The position numbers and the translations under genes were made by a program. Below are positions 26,038 to 40,049 of a stretch of DNA of 64,000 nucleotides, piece after piece. The stretch's first letter is position 1, and each line of letters opens with the position of its first letter. The stretch covers positions 55,449,239 to 55,513,238 of the forward strand of contig OV884012.1 in assembly GCA_930367205.1 (NCBI GenBank), given 5' to 3'. The DNA is from Acanthosoma haemorrhoidale. Lineage: Eukaryota > Arthropoda > Insecta > Hemiptera > Acanthosomatidae. The notes below the pieces were generated by a model that had not been told where the DNA came from, did no database searches, and worked only from the letters and a program-made list of their open reading frames with translations.

Positions 26038-27066
26038 AAACTTCTTTATTGTCCTAAAATTACAATTTGCCTTATTAGGCAATAAGTAATTGTGATAAAT
26101 GCTCTCATTTATCCCATATTTACAATTTTCATTCACTCCCTCATTCATACAGTATTTACAAACAGAGACCTCCCTAATCCACATGGCTGTCACCTCCCTC
26201 ACATTTGAAAGAGGAAGCAGAGTCTTGGGAAATCCCCCACGCCCCTCCGGGAGCCGCGTCACCGGATACGAGCCAGTGGAGGCTGACGAAGAGCGTGAGA
26301 GCCACTTACGCTTAGGACATGATTAGAGAAACTCCCCATTGCCAGGACTCCCACTGTTATGCATTTATAGCAGGTCACAAGGCCACTGCCGTTTCAGTCT
26401 CCGAGGAGGATTGTAGGGATGAGTGGTGCAGTGACTTTGCTAGGGGATTTTGGTGGTTGGATAGGTTACTATGGAATTTCATTAACTTGGAAGGGATGAG
26501 TTCAAGAATGTAAGGTATATTACGATTTTTATGAAGGGTTTCGTTGCTGAGGGAATAAGGGGCATTTACTATTGTTCTCATGACTTTTTTTTAAAGGATT
26601 GGATACGCTTGATTTTGACTTTTTGGCTGTCCCTCATATTTCTATCCCGTATGTCCAGAATAGCTTAGGTATAACTTTGTAGATTAGTAATTTATTTTAT
26701 ATTGAGAGATGGAATGTCCTTTGAAGTAGTTTGTACGGTTCTCCGAAGCGTCTGTTTAGTGATTGTCTTTTTAGCCTCGTATATGGGTTCCAGGTCAGCC
26801 GTTTGTTGAGATGGAAGCCTTATTACCGTAATAACTCGGATACAGGGAGAGGAATAGAATTAAAAGAAACTAGTGGACCAGACTTGCGACAAAGGGTGAA
26901 GGTAATGTGGGAACAGTTTGCTTCATTGACTTTGATCCGCCTTCGGTTACACCAATGCTCGATCTCATTAAGGTGTTTTTGAAGGTTATGGGATTATATA
27001 ACGGGGTCTAGTGGGATGACAAGACTTCAGTGTCATCTGCAAATGTGGCCAAGAAGGTATTGAGGT
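26038..27066 (-). mobile_element. 5'-truncated Jockey-like LINE, reverse transcriptase to 3' end
   Basis: This minus-strand element of about 1.03 kb begins within the reverse transcriptase at the catalytic motif, which here reads FADDT (near 27040). It continues through thumb-like sequence and a C-terminal block (MKFHSNLSNHQNP at 26375-26581) to a 3' UTR ending ACAATAAAGAAG at 26038. Stops and frameshifts break the ORF, so it is dead. It aligns along its whole length with the copy at 44712-46094. Confidence 0.85.
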
Positions 27067-30000
27067 ATTTAAAAAAAGTACTGATTTCATAGCTATCGAA
27101 AAGTTTGTTGATCATATTAAATAAATTTAAATTTTCTGTTATTGTTTCCGCTCGACGAGACCGGAGTTCAGCCTTGACTTTTGGGATGGGAAATGATTCG
27201 AATGTTTATTCAACCGTGGATTGGCTCCAGGTTAGGACCCAACCTCGATTGAGCCAATAATACTTGGTTGAACCTTCACTGAACTGAAAACCAGAACCTA
27301 GCAGCTGGAAAGTTGCCTGCTGAAAGCAGAGAGAAACAGTAACTCTTTAACAATAAAAAGAACGGACTGTTTACATGTTAATTTTTAAATGAAATTTCTG
27401 AGATGCTTTAATGAAATTCTCGTTGCGTTATTAAATTTCCTTCTTTTCCTTTTGATTCAAGACATGTTTATTTTCAAAAAGTATGCCTAACTTTAATTAT
27501 AGAATGATTTCCTGCCCCAGCAGAACGTTTTTGATACTGCATGAGTTGGCCTTGTAAGTATTTTTAACAAGGCGCAATAGTCCCTTTACAGAGGACCTAC
27601 CGTGGGGTAACGTAGTTGCTTAAGAATACTAAACGGAATCTTCCTCTTTTTATCCGTATTGACCGTATATGGTTACCAATATTAGGCCAAATAAATGAAA
27701 TGATTAAGATAAGTTGAGACTAGGAGGATATAAAATAGGTTATCATATCTATAAAACATGACTAAAAGCCTTAATTAATTTAGAAAATGTGAAATTTCGT
27801 TTTCGACTAGTTTACTAATTTAATCGTAGGCATAAACAGATTCAAACATTTCTGTAGTTCTGATCAGGAGCTCAAATTGAATATATTGACTTTATAATTA
27901 ACAATATGAAATCCGTATTCACAAATATCATTAACGTCTGGTTTTTTTTATTTTAGAGCCATCATATTTTCCAAGGTATTCTCGTTATAAACTTCAACCA
28001 TGCTGACATTCATTAACTGGAAATGAAAAAATTAAACATTGTTTAACATGTTGATTAGGGAATCAAATTATACATATCAACATTCTAATTACTATCGTGT
28101 AACATGTGTTGGGAAAGAAGTGATCTATAATTAAGTCTTCATTAAAACTGCCGGCATATTCGCAATTTTACGCGAACCCACCAATCGATCCTATAGAGGG
28201 ATGAAATTTTGAGTGTTTTACTTCATCTTTCAAAGTGACTCCTTAAAAGTCTAACTATTCACCCTTTTGCCTCCAAATGATAGGAAACTTAAATAAACTC
28301 GAGAACAAAATATTCTCAATAAAATGACGATTGAGGTGTCTATAAACTAATGTGGCTGTGTTGATTGAAACCTGGGGCTTAAAGGAACCATTATTTTTCC
28401 ACTTAATTTGCTTTACGCATAAATAGAATATTGGTTGGTGTTGTCAGATAAGTATTGAATTCGTGAATAGCGGTAATACAAAACTCAAGAAAGCCCAAGG
28501 AAAGGACGTAGCACTTCCATGTGAGTTAGGGATATATGGAGAGGACTTCCAAAATCAAACAATTCACTACCTAAAGACTGGGTATATGGGCGAGAAAGAT
28601 ATTGACAGACTGGGCAGGTAGTCTCAATTGACCTACACATGGAAATTGACTTTAGAACTTAAGTTCTAACTCGAAATCTCGCTGATTTGACGAAATATTT
28701 TCTCAAATTTTGCTATACTCACAGGATATTGGAACGGGTGGACTAAAAAACAAACAATTATCCATAGGCAAAACCTAGAAATTAATTAAAGCTGTGGAAC
28801 CCATTGATACAGAAGACATCAAAGCACTTCTTGTAAAATACGCACACACAAATGACAAGATGTAGGTACAAATAGTCACCTACTTCTATCACCTATATTC
28901 TAATAGTAAGATATCACACGCAAGTAGTAGGGCAAGGGGGGGGGTGACCACTCCTTATCAATATTTTATTAATGCAGCTTGTATTTAAAAATATTCATCA
29001 AACTATTAATAGTTTAATAATACCTGTTTATAAGAATATAATACAATTTGATAAAAGTTTATTTTGATAATTTCATTGTTATCTAATTAAAAACTAAAAT
29101 TAGTTATTCTTTTTTGTGACACCTAATTCATTTTGGTAGCTCGCACCGTAAAATTTACTATGACACCTCAGAGGTAAAGATTTCTAAAATCTCAGAAAAT
29201 ATTTTTTTCAAATCCTCTTGTGAAATAATGGTCTAAGTATCGTATTACATACATACAAACAATGTGTGACACAATTGTGAAACAGGTAACACATCACATG
29301 TGCATACTCTGGCTAATAAGGGACACAAATAGCACGGCAAATAGAGGCTTTATTGGATTACCCACTGCCAGATTAGTAGCTGGGGCATTAGCCTACAAAC
29401 GGGAACGCGCTGCTGTAAAAGTAGGAATGGGGATAATTACCTAGCCAGGGAGATGGCGAGATAGGCTCTTCCACCATCCCTTTAGTGCACCACTACAGAT
29501 AAGGAATTTGAATTTTTCCAACCCTACGGCACACATGGGAATCTCGGGGCAGCCTTTCTTCTCTATTTTCCGCCGTCTTTTCTCCCCCACTCTTTCCTAT
29601 TTACATTCTTTTTTCCCTTTTATTTTTTGTTCCCTTCCTCTCCGGTGTCGATAGGGGTTGAAATACAACACTCGTGGCAATTTTTTACCATTTTATTGCT
29701 TATTTAGTCCATTGGCTCTAGGTTATATAAACGCGCAGTTTTGAAATTCAAATTTAAACTGCCAACATAAAATGGTTTTTAGAATTTCAAGGCACAGAAG
29801 CAATTTAAGTAGATTTTCACATCATCTATAGTGAAATGTGTAGCATTTCATTTGCCAGTTTCATGAATTTTCCCTCAGCAGGGTACTTTTTTATTAATCT
29901 ATAGTTTTACTGTAGAGAATTCAGTGAAGTATTTTTCAGCATGCTTTTCTTCATAATTTCCTTAATTATTAGTAATTAAAGAGATGTAAACCACCCCCAG

Positions 30001-31131
30001 AAAGTTGCCTTATTCTGCTATTGCTTTCTGAATTTTAACGGTGACTGCTTAAAATCAATTATTGTTAACAGTGGACTTCACAGTGGGGCGGGGTTAAATG
30101 TATGTTTGATAAAGTGGCATATTTACCCTTGCCAACCCATTATTCAGTAATCTAAGGAACTCTTATTTTTGTACATACATGACATCGAACCTATCTCTAT
30201 AAGCGGTGTATCAAGCTCCAACCTAAATAGGCGTACATGTTGGGGAAGTATGGAGTAGGGAAAGTATGTTAGTTTAAAATAAAAAATCAAACTGGGCTCA
30301 AGAGTAACAGGCCCTGCCGTTTTTCAGAGATGTGTTCATGGGTATTCACGCTAACGTTGGTATAAGCCAATCACTTAATATATTAAGTTACCACTTAAGC
30401 GGAAAGTAGGATTGAACTTACACAGGGCCTACTGCTCCAAATAAGTCATGTGCACTAAGCGAGGTAATTGGCGAGCTATTGTACACCCTGAGGTGGTGGG
30501 AAAATTAATTAATGTCGAGGAAGGAGATCGATCTCACAGATAGGTAAGTTTGGTCGGCACCTTCCCCCAATCACTACTGTGACTTGTCTGCGTTGAGGTT
30601 TAGATTTTTATTTTGGTTATAAGTGATTTGTGACAGCTTTAGTCCCATGGATTAGACGCAATAATGCAGGAGTGGGCCTCACAATAAATAATAGCAAGAC
30701 ATATATTGATCTACCTAAAGACGTTTTTCCAATGGGTTCTCTGGCCAGTGAATCTGGCCGTTGCAGATTAAAAACTATTAAATTAACTCCAGGCTATCTA
30801 TTTATTAAAAACTGTATATCCTAATTGACAAAACTTTAAAATAGAAATAGTTGTATTGTTTTCAATTGTAATGACGTAATACGAAAACGGAAGGGAAAAT
30901 AGGTTTTTTTGCCAATTCAGACATTACCTGCCCATAAAATGGTATAATTGCCCTTATGTAATCGCTACTACTAAAAATAGAAAGAAAATCACTACATTTT
31001 GTTTCAGTCTCCAAGGAATTTTACCATGGGAGACCTTGGAAATGTGGGATGTGGGACCTTAATCATTTATGAAATATTGCAACACTATACCAATCCATCA
31101 AGTTAAATTCAAGAAGGTTTTTTGATGTGTT
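27067..31131. other. Long non-coding stretch
   Basis: No exon or known repeat found. Noted here: a hairpin-forming inverted repeat TTGGCTC...GAGCCAA at 27221-27257 with an inner AGGTT/AACCT pair, and a GC-richer block at 29330-29670 with a pyrimidine-rich part (29560-29650) that may be an unidentified repeat end. Confidence 0.4.
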
Positions 31132-31144
31132 AACTGAAGAATGA

Positions 31145-31474
31145 CAGTGGGAGTCCTGGCAATGGCCAGTTTCTCCAATCATGTCCTGAGCGTATGTGGC
31201 TCTCGCGCTCTTCGTCAGCCTCCGCTGGCTCGTATCCGGTGACGTGGCTGGTGGGGAGCGTGGGGGACTTCCCGAGACTCCGCTTCCTCTTTCGCTTGCG
31301 AGGGAGGCAACAACCGTGTGACCGTGTGACTTGGGGGGGCCCTGGGCTGGTTGTAAATATTGTATGAATGTGCGAACGAATGATGAATTGTAAATATGGT
31401 ATGAATGAAAACACTTATCTCAATTATTTATTGCCTATTAAGTAGGCAGATTGTAATTTCATCATAATAAAAAA
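31145..31474 (+). mobile_element. 5'-truncated Jockey-like LINE (3' UTR only)
   Basis: It starts inside the element's 3' UTR (GTGGGAGTCCTGGCAATGG) and ends GATTGTAATTTCATCATAATAAAA. Target-site duplications are visible: AACTGAAGAATGA at 31132-31144 and AACTGAAAATGA at 31475-31486. They give a clean integration of normal size and a useful contrast with the 44588-46218 copy. Confidence 0.85.
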
Positions 31475-31486
31475 AACTGAAAATGA

Positions 31487-34400
31487 GTTTTTTGACTTGT
31501 CGCAGAATCCCAGTGTTTAATACTATGTCCCCACTACCTGGCCCGCATTGATGGCAACAAACCGTCAGGGAAAATTAGGTTAAGATGTAGCTTAAGTTGT
31601 TTTTGTTAGATTTAATTAGTTTGACGCATAAGGTGAGCCCATCATTTTTAAAGATGTTCAGAAAATTATAATTTTCACACAGTAAAAAAATAAAAAAATA
31701 AAATAATTGCATGAAAATATCCCATTGCCATAAATAGCTATAGAATAATAAATAAATAGCACGATTCGAAGACAACTGAAATAGTGACTAAAATCACATT
31801 ATTACAGTGACAGAAATCATAAATTACATTTTAAAAAAAAAAACTTCAGAAAATACATAACTAGACCGTAATCTACCACTATATATATAACAATTTAACG
31901 TTCACAACAGAAATATATAACTATTGAAAAATAAAGATGTATATGTTTAGAATACATTAAGAGGTCTTCATATGAAATAAGCATAACATTTAAATCACAT
32001 TCAGATTACTTGGTATAGTTTTATACCTCAAAGAATTCTAATTAAAAAATAGGTCTTAGTGCGTTTCTACCGAATTAGAAAAATCGCTAAAACATTTCCA
32101 CGACGTATGCTGTTACCCTGAGAAAAACCAATTAATGGGTTCACTTCGCTTAGGAGTCTAATGTTTCTAAGTACACCTCAAAATTCACTATAAACAAAGG
32201 CAGCTACTTGGTGACAAACCCCGCAGTGCACAATACACAGTTGATCAATAAATGTGCATTATATTTTTTTATATTAAAGGAGTAAGATAGTTTGCTCCGG
32301 TATATATTAATTATTTAATTTTAATTATCTGGTTTAAAATTGAATAAAATCTTTTGTTGGATATTCAATTTCCATCAGGGTCTGTTATAATTGAGATTAA
32401 ATACTCCGGTCTAAACAAAGCATTAACTAATTAAATTTTTTTTTTGTTTCGACCATCATGAAGCTTAATTATGTTGTGTATTGTACGAAGAACGATTTTC
32501 ACTAATTTTAACAGGTACAATACGTTTTTCTTGTAGGAATATTTATACAGGTTATAAAAGGGATCATTGAAAACTAAACGGCTTATAATATTTTAGATGT
32601 ACCAAGAGTTTATTACCGTGACGGTTCGTTAGTAGACAAAGGCATAATGTGCCAGGCATGTCAGACGTCTGTGAATCTATTCAACAGACTTTTCCAGTTT
32701 TTAGTTGATTCAGATGACAGAGATTCTGCCGGAACGATCGTTATATATATGTAAAGAAAATGTATTTCTTTAATTTGAATTAGCGCGCCGCGCCAACGTA
32801 GATAATGCAGGCGTTGAAGAGAATGATACTAGCGTTATCAGCAGGGAGGTTACGGGAGTGTTAGGCAAGCGGTGAAAAGCTAAACGTAAGATTTGACTTT
32901 AATTATTTGTTATTATAAAACAAACAGAATCGACAGGAGAATAAACATTGAATGTCGTTTCTTTGTTTTACAGGTATGAATTTAGATTTTATTTGTAAAC
33001 CCGTAAACTAATTATCAATTAAAAGAAAATAAACTTTGTTTTACAGAGCGACACAACCTTGTTTTTCTGTCATCCCTAAGAACTATTATATATATATTGA
33101 ACTAGGGTTGATGGACGGAAAGAAAAATGGCAGCTGCTTATGTCCTTTTAGTTTGGCTAAACAGTTTAGAAACAGGTTTTTCTCGAAATTAATGAAGGAG
33201 TTGGCACAATACACCAGTTCACCCGTTGCTGACAAAAGGATCTAAGGAGTAGGTCAGGAGTCACTAAGGCCGATTGGAGAAAACACCTTATATTCTAAAG
33301 TACCATTCTGGTGAATTCTACTTGACGATAGCCGCGAGAAAAGTGCGATAGACATATTACGGCATCTAGAATGGTGTTGACGTGTAAAAATTCACCAAGT
33401 TGAAAACGCTCCCATACAAGAATAAGCGACAATGAATATTACAATAATAGGAAGTATGGAGTGAGGTGGCTTGACAACGTGACTGTGGAGTTGAGAATAC
33501 TATCTACAACAGAGCAATAGACCGTACCAGTTTCTTGCGGCTTTTAGAGGAGGCCCGGGCAGGGTAGGCTGTTGCCCATCCAGAAAATTAATAAATATCA
33601 CTATCTAGCTTCTTCTACTGCTTTGTGTTTTTGGCTGATATTTTGCCATTGTCTATATTATTAATCAAAATAAAAATGAATAAATAAATCCAGAAAAAGA
33701 AAAGTAAAGGGATTTTTTAAAGTTGTGTCAAACAAAACAGTATTTTGTACTAGAGAAAAGGGCAGGAAGGTGAAAACAGTTTGTGAAAAGTGCAACTATC
33801 TATTGTGTGCTAAACAACGATGCAACGTTTGTATTTCTTGTCTATAATATTTCTGTAAAATTCTTAAATTTTTTATAAATATTTAATTTGTACAATACTT
33901 ACCTTTAAATGCACTTAAAAAAATACACAATTTGATTTTGATGTTAAACTTTTTTTTTGTGGTTCACCAATAAAACACGTGGACAGGTCACCCCTGCTAC
34001 CTCAATGAAATGGGTTATCACGCTACCTTCCTAGGGATAAGTGTTAACAGTTCCCTATAGCCTGTCATGCGGTCATTTTCAATGCTATATGTTAGCAGCA
34101 AACAGGCGTACATTAGAAGACGCAACAAAATATTTTTGACAGGGGGAGATAATGCAGAGAGTAGCGCCAGGGCTCTGAATAATGCATCGGCTTGAACCCG
34201 CCCGCTATTGATACCCAGCCACCACGCTTGCTTCGGGTTTCCATAATTCCTTTCTGTATTCCTTCTTCTTTTTCTGACCGGCAAATCACCTTTTTTCCCT
34301 TCTCTTCCCTTGTGCAACTCTGAGATATAAGGCTATTTCTAACCTTGGGGCAATTTCGTTGGGTGAATTCACAATGGCTTGTGCTAGGGTCAGCTAGACT

Positions 34401-34589
34401 TATAAAAGTGTTAACGCTTTATGGTTTCAGCTCCGTTTATTAGTAGGCAATTTAACTGGTACATCCAAACATACACTAACCATTTATTGGGACTCCTCCG
34501 TATTCTAAACAAAAAAGGAACTATTCAGTTTCCACTTATGTGTCATTCGGCATTCTTTGTGAGTTCCCCTTCAAAACTTGATATTGTCC
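31487..34589. other. Non-coding stretch; two small GC-rich islands
   Basis: No gene could be supported. At 32770-32880 there is a GC-rich island (TTAGCGCGCCGCGCC), possibly regulatory. At 34020-34320 the minus strand is open for 99 codons (KNILLRLLMYACLLLTY), GC-richer than its flanks and perhaps an unrecognised transposon fragment. Confidence 0.35.
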
Positions 34590-34962
34590 ATTTGATATTT
34601 GGAAAAAGTCCTGAGAACAATAGTTGATGATCCTTATAACGTCAGCAACAATACTCTTCATAACAATCCTAACATACCCGACATTCTTGAGCTCACCCCT
34701 TCCAAGATCATAAAATTCCATCGTAACCTATATAACTTAGGGTGGCTAGATTACACTGTGCCTAATCCCAATAATCCTTCTAGGAAACTTAGGTGGCAGT
34801 GGCCTCGTGACTTGCTAAAAATAAGTGGCTGTGGGAGCAATGGCCAGTTTCTCCATTCACCTCCTGAGCGTTTGTGGCTCTAGCACTGTTTTTCAGCCTC
34901 GTATCCGGAGACGTTGTTGAACCGGAGACGCTCGTATCCCAAGACTCCACTTTCTTTTTTCG
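34590..34962 (+). mobile_element. Jockey-like LINE fragment, ORF2 end and part of the 3' UTR
   Basis: On the plus strand it reads VLRTIVDDPYNVSNNTLHN and then KFHRNLYN, matching the C-terminal part of the copies at 26375-26581 and 45078-45308. The 3' UTR is cut off near 34962 and contains a small internal duplication of GGAGACG...CTCGTATCC. It is truncated at both ends. Confidence 0.8.
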
Positions 34963-37047
34963 AATTTATTCTTCATAAAACACATACATGTTACTAATTA
35001 TATTAATTAATTGACTGCTTGATATATGAATTTATATATATATATATATTTCTCTACAAATTTGGGTATGCCATTTGAGATTTTGAAGTCCTGATAAACA
35101 AAATTTAATTCGTGTGTTTTTAGTTGTATTGTCATTACAAAAAAAGTTGTTACAATCATTAACTTCATATTTTGCTAAGTGGTTTCATTTCTGTTAAATA
35201 TAAAAGCAACGAAATATTAAATAATAAAGAGCCATTGATCAGTTAGTTAGGGATTAAAAAATAAATTTTTTCCTGACTGTATGAATTAGATAGACATCGT
35301 AGTGTCTAATAATCACTTCTGTCATATATGCCGACTATATCTATTACACACCATAAACAAAACGTGACCCATTGTGTATATTTATTTTACAATATAACCT
35401 TGACCGCTATAAAGATATGAATAGACACAACAACGGACAGATAATCGAAACTAGATAGCTCGGTAATTTTCTTGACATACGGTCACACAGTCATAAACCT
35501 TCTCCGCAGAAGAGATTATAGGAAAATAATACTTCACCGACGGTCTATCACATATCGATTTGACATGTAGCTATAATTTCATTTCTCTGGCTAAAACAAA
35601 AATTAATTTCCTGAGGACAAATGGCCGAACAAAGGTTGTAGTTGGCGAGCGGGGCTGAGATGTTGGTTGGTTAACTTTAAAATCAGTATTCATAACCAGC
35701 GCTAAACATCATTAATCAATAGGAATTGTGTCTTTATAGATACAAAAATTACCCATTGCAAGGTAGTAGCACTATTACCCCTTAAAGCTTGTATCTATTT
35801 GGTAATATATTCTGTATTTTTTAGAGCAGGCGTCGCGAATTACTTCGAAAAAAATATAATTTATCCATAAGTAAAATAGCTTGGGTGTAGAAGGTTAGTA
35901 GACCTAATGACTTATGGAAACAGGCCAATTTGTTTGTATGCTCCTTTGTCTTTTATCGCGGGTTATTTACTTAATAACGGCTAGTCAGTAAAATTAAATG
36001 TAAAATCTTTCAGTTCGAATTTAATATCAACGTTCTGTTTAAATTCAATATAAGGAAACTGATTGCACGAGGTTCTCAAATGACACATTTATTTTTCTCC
36101 ATGCAATCGTAAGGGGGTGGTATCACTGAATCTGCATAACGTGCCAGGTTAATAAGCTACTCGAGAAAGTATAATGATTGAGGGCTATGATGCAAGTACA
36201 GATGAAATGAAAAGGATAAGAAGATGGAGGGCGTATCTGGCAAAGATCTAGCTGGCTGGGGCCGTAAGGTGTACTCAGCTGAAGGGAGGCGGTGGACTGC
36301 TGGAAGGGTCCGTGACACAGGCGTCCTATCTCTTCCTCGGGATCTCCACTGTCAGGAAAAAACACCTATCCCTAATGCAGGCCAGATCCACTCTGAGCCA
36401 TGGGAAAAGAACCCTTCAGGGCATTGATTGATGTTACGGAACAAAGGAAACGAGTAAAATTATCATGAATGATCAATAGTGTGTGTTAACAGTTGTAAAT
36501 TAAAAAAAAAATTAAATTTCAATTATATGGTTATAATTGACTTCAACCCATTATTAATTGAACTTTATTCATGCAATAAACGAATAAATAAAAGAAACTA
36601 AGAACCTAAAATTTGAAATTTGAATTGAAAGAGAAGACGGTATAACGCGGGCACGTGAGTTTTAGAAAAATTAGTAACGAAGCATCGTAAAAAAAAAAAG
36701 TTATAGAAAACCGAGATTAGTATGTGATTATAATCAGTAAACTAATCAATATTTGAATCTGCCAATGCACTAATGATATAAGCAGAATCATAATTGCATT
36801 TTGGATTCGATAAATTAATGATTCCATAAATATAAAGTCATTAATGAAATAGAATTGAAAAAAACACACGCCTACGTTAATACCCCTAACACAAAAAGCT
36901 AAAATCATGCACCTATATCATATAAACTATAAAATAGTATGGAATAAAACAACATAAATGTATGATTAGTAAAAATATTAGAAACTAATTTATTTATTTG
37001 AGTTCACTCTTACTATTATCTTTTATTTTTAAATATACGTACATTCC
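34963..37047. other. Non-coding stretch with one GC-rich unknown block
   Basis: (TA)n at 35033-35050. A hAT-like end CAGGCGTCGCGAATTACTT starts at 35826. The block 36190-36420 is GC-rich and open on both strands (68-80 codons), but has no family similarity I can name; it may be an unidentified repeat. Confidence 0.35.
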
Positions 37048-37483
37048 ATAGTAACGTATCCAACCACCCTAATCCCGTAAACTGTGCTACACACTGCACT
37101 GCTCATCTCTAAATCCTCCTCTGAGACATAAACGGCAGTGGCCTCATGACCTGCCATAACGTACGTAACGTAAGTCCTGGCTATGGCCAGTTTCTCCAAT
37201 CATGTCCTGAGCATATGTGGCTCTCACGCTCTTCGTCAACCTCCACTGGCTCGTATCGGGTGACGTGGCTAACGGAGGAGCGTGGGGGACTTCCCAAGAC
37301 TCCGCTTCCTTTTTCGCATGCGAGGGAGGTGACAACCATGCGGATTCGGGAGGTCTCTGGACTGTTTGTGAATACTGTTTGAATGAGTGAGTCAATAACT
37401 GTAAATATGCCATGAATGAGAACATTTATCACAATTACTTATTGTTTGATAGGGCAGATTGTAATTTTATCACAATAAAGAAG
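37048..37483 (+). mobile_element. 5'-truncated Jockey-like LINE
   Basis: The last codons of ORF2 (ACGTATCCAACCACCCTAATCCC) are followed by the full 3' UTR, ending GGCAGATTGTAATTTTATCACAATAAAGAAG. This is the cleanest copy of the 3' end and defines its terminus, with AATAAA only a few bases from the end. Confidence 0.85.
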
Positions 37484-40049
37484 ATTATTTTAAATATATG
37501 CATATAGTTTAAGGTAATACTTAACAGAACATCTTTCACCTTCCCTTCCATAACCCATCGCCCCACGTGGACGGTTTCAAACAAAGACCAGTCCTTTCTT
37601 CCGCGGCCGATAGATAGTGATATTGGATTTCAGTAAGTTTGAGTAGCCTGTAAATACTAATTCTTATTGTTTGCTTAAAAAAGAAATGTTTGCAATATCT
37701 TCGAATGTAACGTCAAATTATCGTTTCTTTCGTATCCTCCACCGTGTGGAGAAATTAGATATTTAAATCTTTGATCTGAACCTTATGTCATGAGAAAGCT
37801 TAAAAATCTCCAGAGCAGAACTTTTTTCACAGTTATTTTTGTTTTTATAGCATACTTGCAGTAATCATATATTAGGAAACAAACAGAAAAACAAAAAGAC
37901 GACCCGTACCTGTGACTAATGTTTGGTTATTTATTGTTTTAGCAAGCGACTATGACAATCCATCGTACACCGACGGTAAGATTCTCTTTGGGAGTCAGGT
38001 AGGTGCCAGAAACACCGTTGTTCCAATCTAATCCTCTAAGCCTGGTGTGGACGTAGCTTAACACTGACTGACAATCGACCAGTCTTCCCCTGCCACTAGA
38101 GAAAGAAAATTGCTAAGGTGCTATCTAAAAACAAAGTGGCATTGTTTGTGTATATTGCCAGGTCTCTATCGATCAGATTTTTTGTGTTTTACCCAAAAGG
38201 GACCTCTAGTTTATATTTACTATATACTGGTTATTATTAATTATTTACTCTCATCGAAATAGTTATGCATTCAGATAGGGGTTCTTTTGATTTTTCAAAA
38301 CGAGAAGCCTTAATAAATTAATTAATTTCCTACAAGTCAAATGAATGTGAGATTGAAAGTGCATAGAGCATGTAAATGCATTAGAAAATTCTTATAGATA
38401 GAATGTTCCTTTACCAATCTGAAATAAAAAAATAATTATAAGATTAATGCCTGTTTTAGTATTATTTACATTCAGTTGGCAGTTTTGCTTCCGGTGCCTC
38501 AACTTGTCTCCTGGATTTTTTATGTATATCCGTACTGGTATTGATGAGTAGTCTGTTGAAGATAGAAATATAGAATTTTACGCAAAGGTCCAATCTGACA
38601 TTAGAAAGAAACATAAAATACAACCATAGCCTTAAATAATTTATAAATGATATTAATTTAATTTTTAATTAATTAAAAACCAATTTGAATATCATGACGT
38701 CTTAACTAAAAAAATGTAATTTTTGTTATACCTGTTTGAACTATAAACACTCCTATAGTTCATAAGTACATAAGGAGCTATAAAGCAGTCATTAAAATCT
38801 TGTGCGCAACTTTGTCTCAATGAGTATTTTATTTTAAGTTGTGCCATATTAAAAATAATGAAAAATAATAAGATCTTGATGTTCTGATTATTAATAAGCA
38901 ATATTTGCCAGGGCTAAAGTAGATTACAATTAAGTAAATTCATCACAATTGCCACCAAAAGTTTATTAGAATTTTGTTCACAATCGTAGTGTCATATAAA
39001 GGGACAATATTTTGCATGAAACCTTGACTACGTGCGCCTGAGATGCTAAAAATAATACTAATCTTATTAAAAATAGTACAAAGTTAATAACAAAATTTAT
39101 ATCGCACGATCAAATCGTAAAGTCAGAAATAATAACATTATCATATATATAGATATCTAGTGATGATACAATCAACTGGATGAATATCTTGGGATTAATA
39201 TATTTTATATATAAGATATTGATGGTTCATTGATTTCGTGAAATTCCAACACCTCTCTTTTATTAACCTAAGCCGTACCATTAGCTATATTTTTTCCACC
39301 GTAAAATACAATAACCGTGTGATCGATTACACATGACTCAAAATTTATTATTTTTCTTTTGTAGTGTTATTTCGCGAGGGTTTTTCAGTTATTTAAGAGA
39401 TTGACAGAACAATATTTCAAATGATTGCAAGCAGTTGATCTTTTATACTTTTTTGTATGCCCACGTGGCAAAGAATACATTTTTACAGCCTTGTACCATA
39501 CACGTTTCATTTTTAAGTAAAAAACTAGTCATTAGCATAGATACATTCGTAGTAATCACCTCTCTAGTTATCTGTATATCTGAATGCTATTCTATATCTC
39601 TATTCTAGATTTTTTTATATATTTTATTAAACTATGCTATGATACTTATAAATTTCATTTCAATTACTTATTGCTCTTCCTGCAATCGTTATGTTTTCAA
39701 CCGTGTTTTTACTAACGGAATCCACAGAATAAATGAGATTTTCATCCAAGAGCAATGATACGGTTTTTTTTTATTGAAATGAAGGAATGTTTTATGGTTT
39801 TTCGTTAATGCGAATTTTAATATTAATTACTTGCTTAAAAACCTTCCATTTGATCTGAAACTGGCTTAAATGTTTTAAAGGATAGCATCAAAGCAAACAG
39901 AAGAGGTAAACCGTAATGGATAGATACAGTCAGCAGTGGGGCGCAGACCGAAACTCTTCGTTGGTAAGGCTTCGAGATGTTTCTGGGATCTGAAGGCTTA
40001 GGTGGTTCTCTCTAACTTCTACCACTGATACAGACATTTACTCAATCCT
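37484..40049. other. Presumed intron sequence
   Basis: AT-rich; apart from the 37943-37975 microexon candidate I see no feature. On the receptor-gene model this lies upstream of the 41180 exon. Confidence 0.45.
37943..37975 (+). other. Candidate 33-nt microexon, phase-compatible with the receptor exon
   Basis: The sequence TTATTGTTTTAG is followed by 33 nt and then GTAAGATTC, which together make a good acceptor and a strong donor. In phase 1-1 the insert reads SDYDNPSYTD with one base left over. That joins in frame to the two leading bases of the 41180 exon. Being 33 nt and symmetric, it could be included or skipped without a frameshift. The peptide does not resemble what normally precedes CNQFSRG in this receptor family, so a chance pairing of splice signals is quite possible. 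Confidence 0.2.

Noticed and set aside
34180..34230. tRNA-like GCGGGTTCAAGCC on the minus strand
   Set aside because: A possible B-box only; no A-box at the right distance and no cloverleaf.
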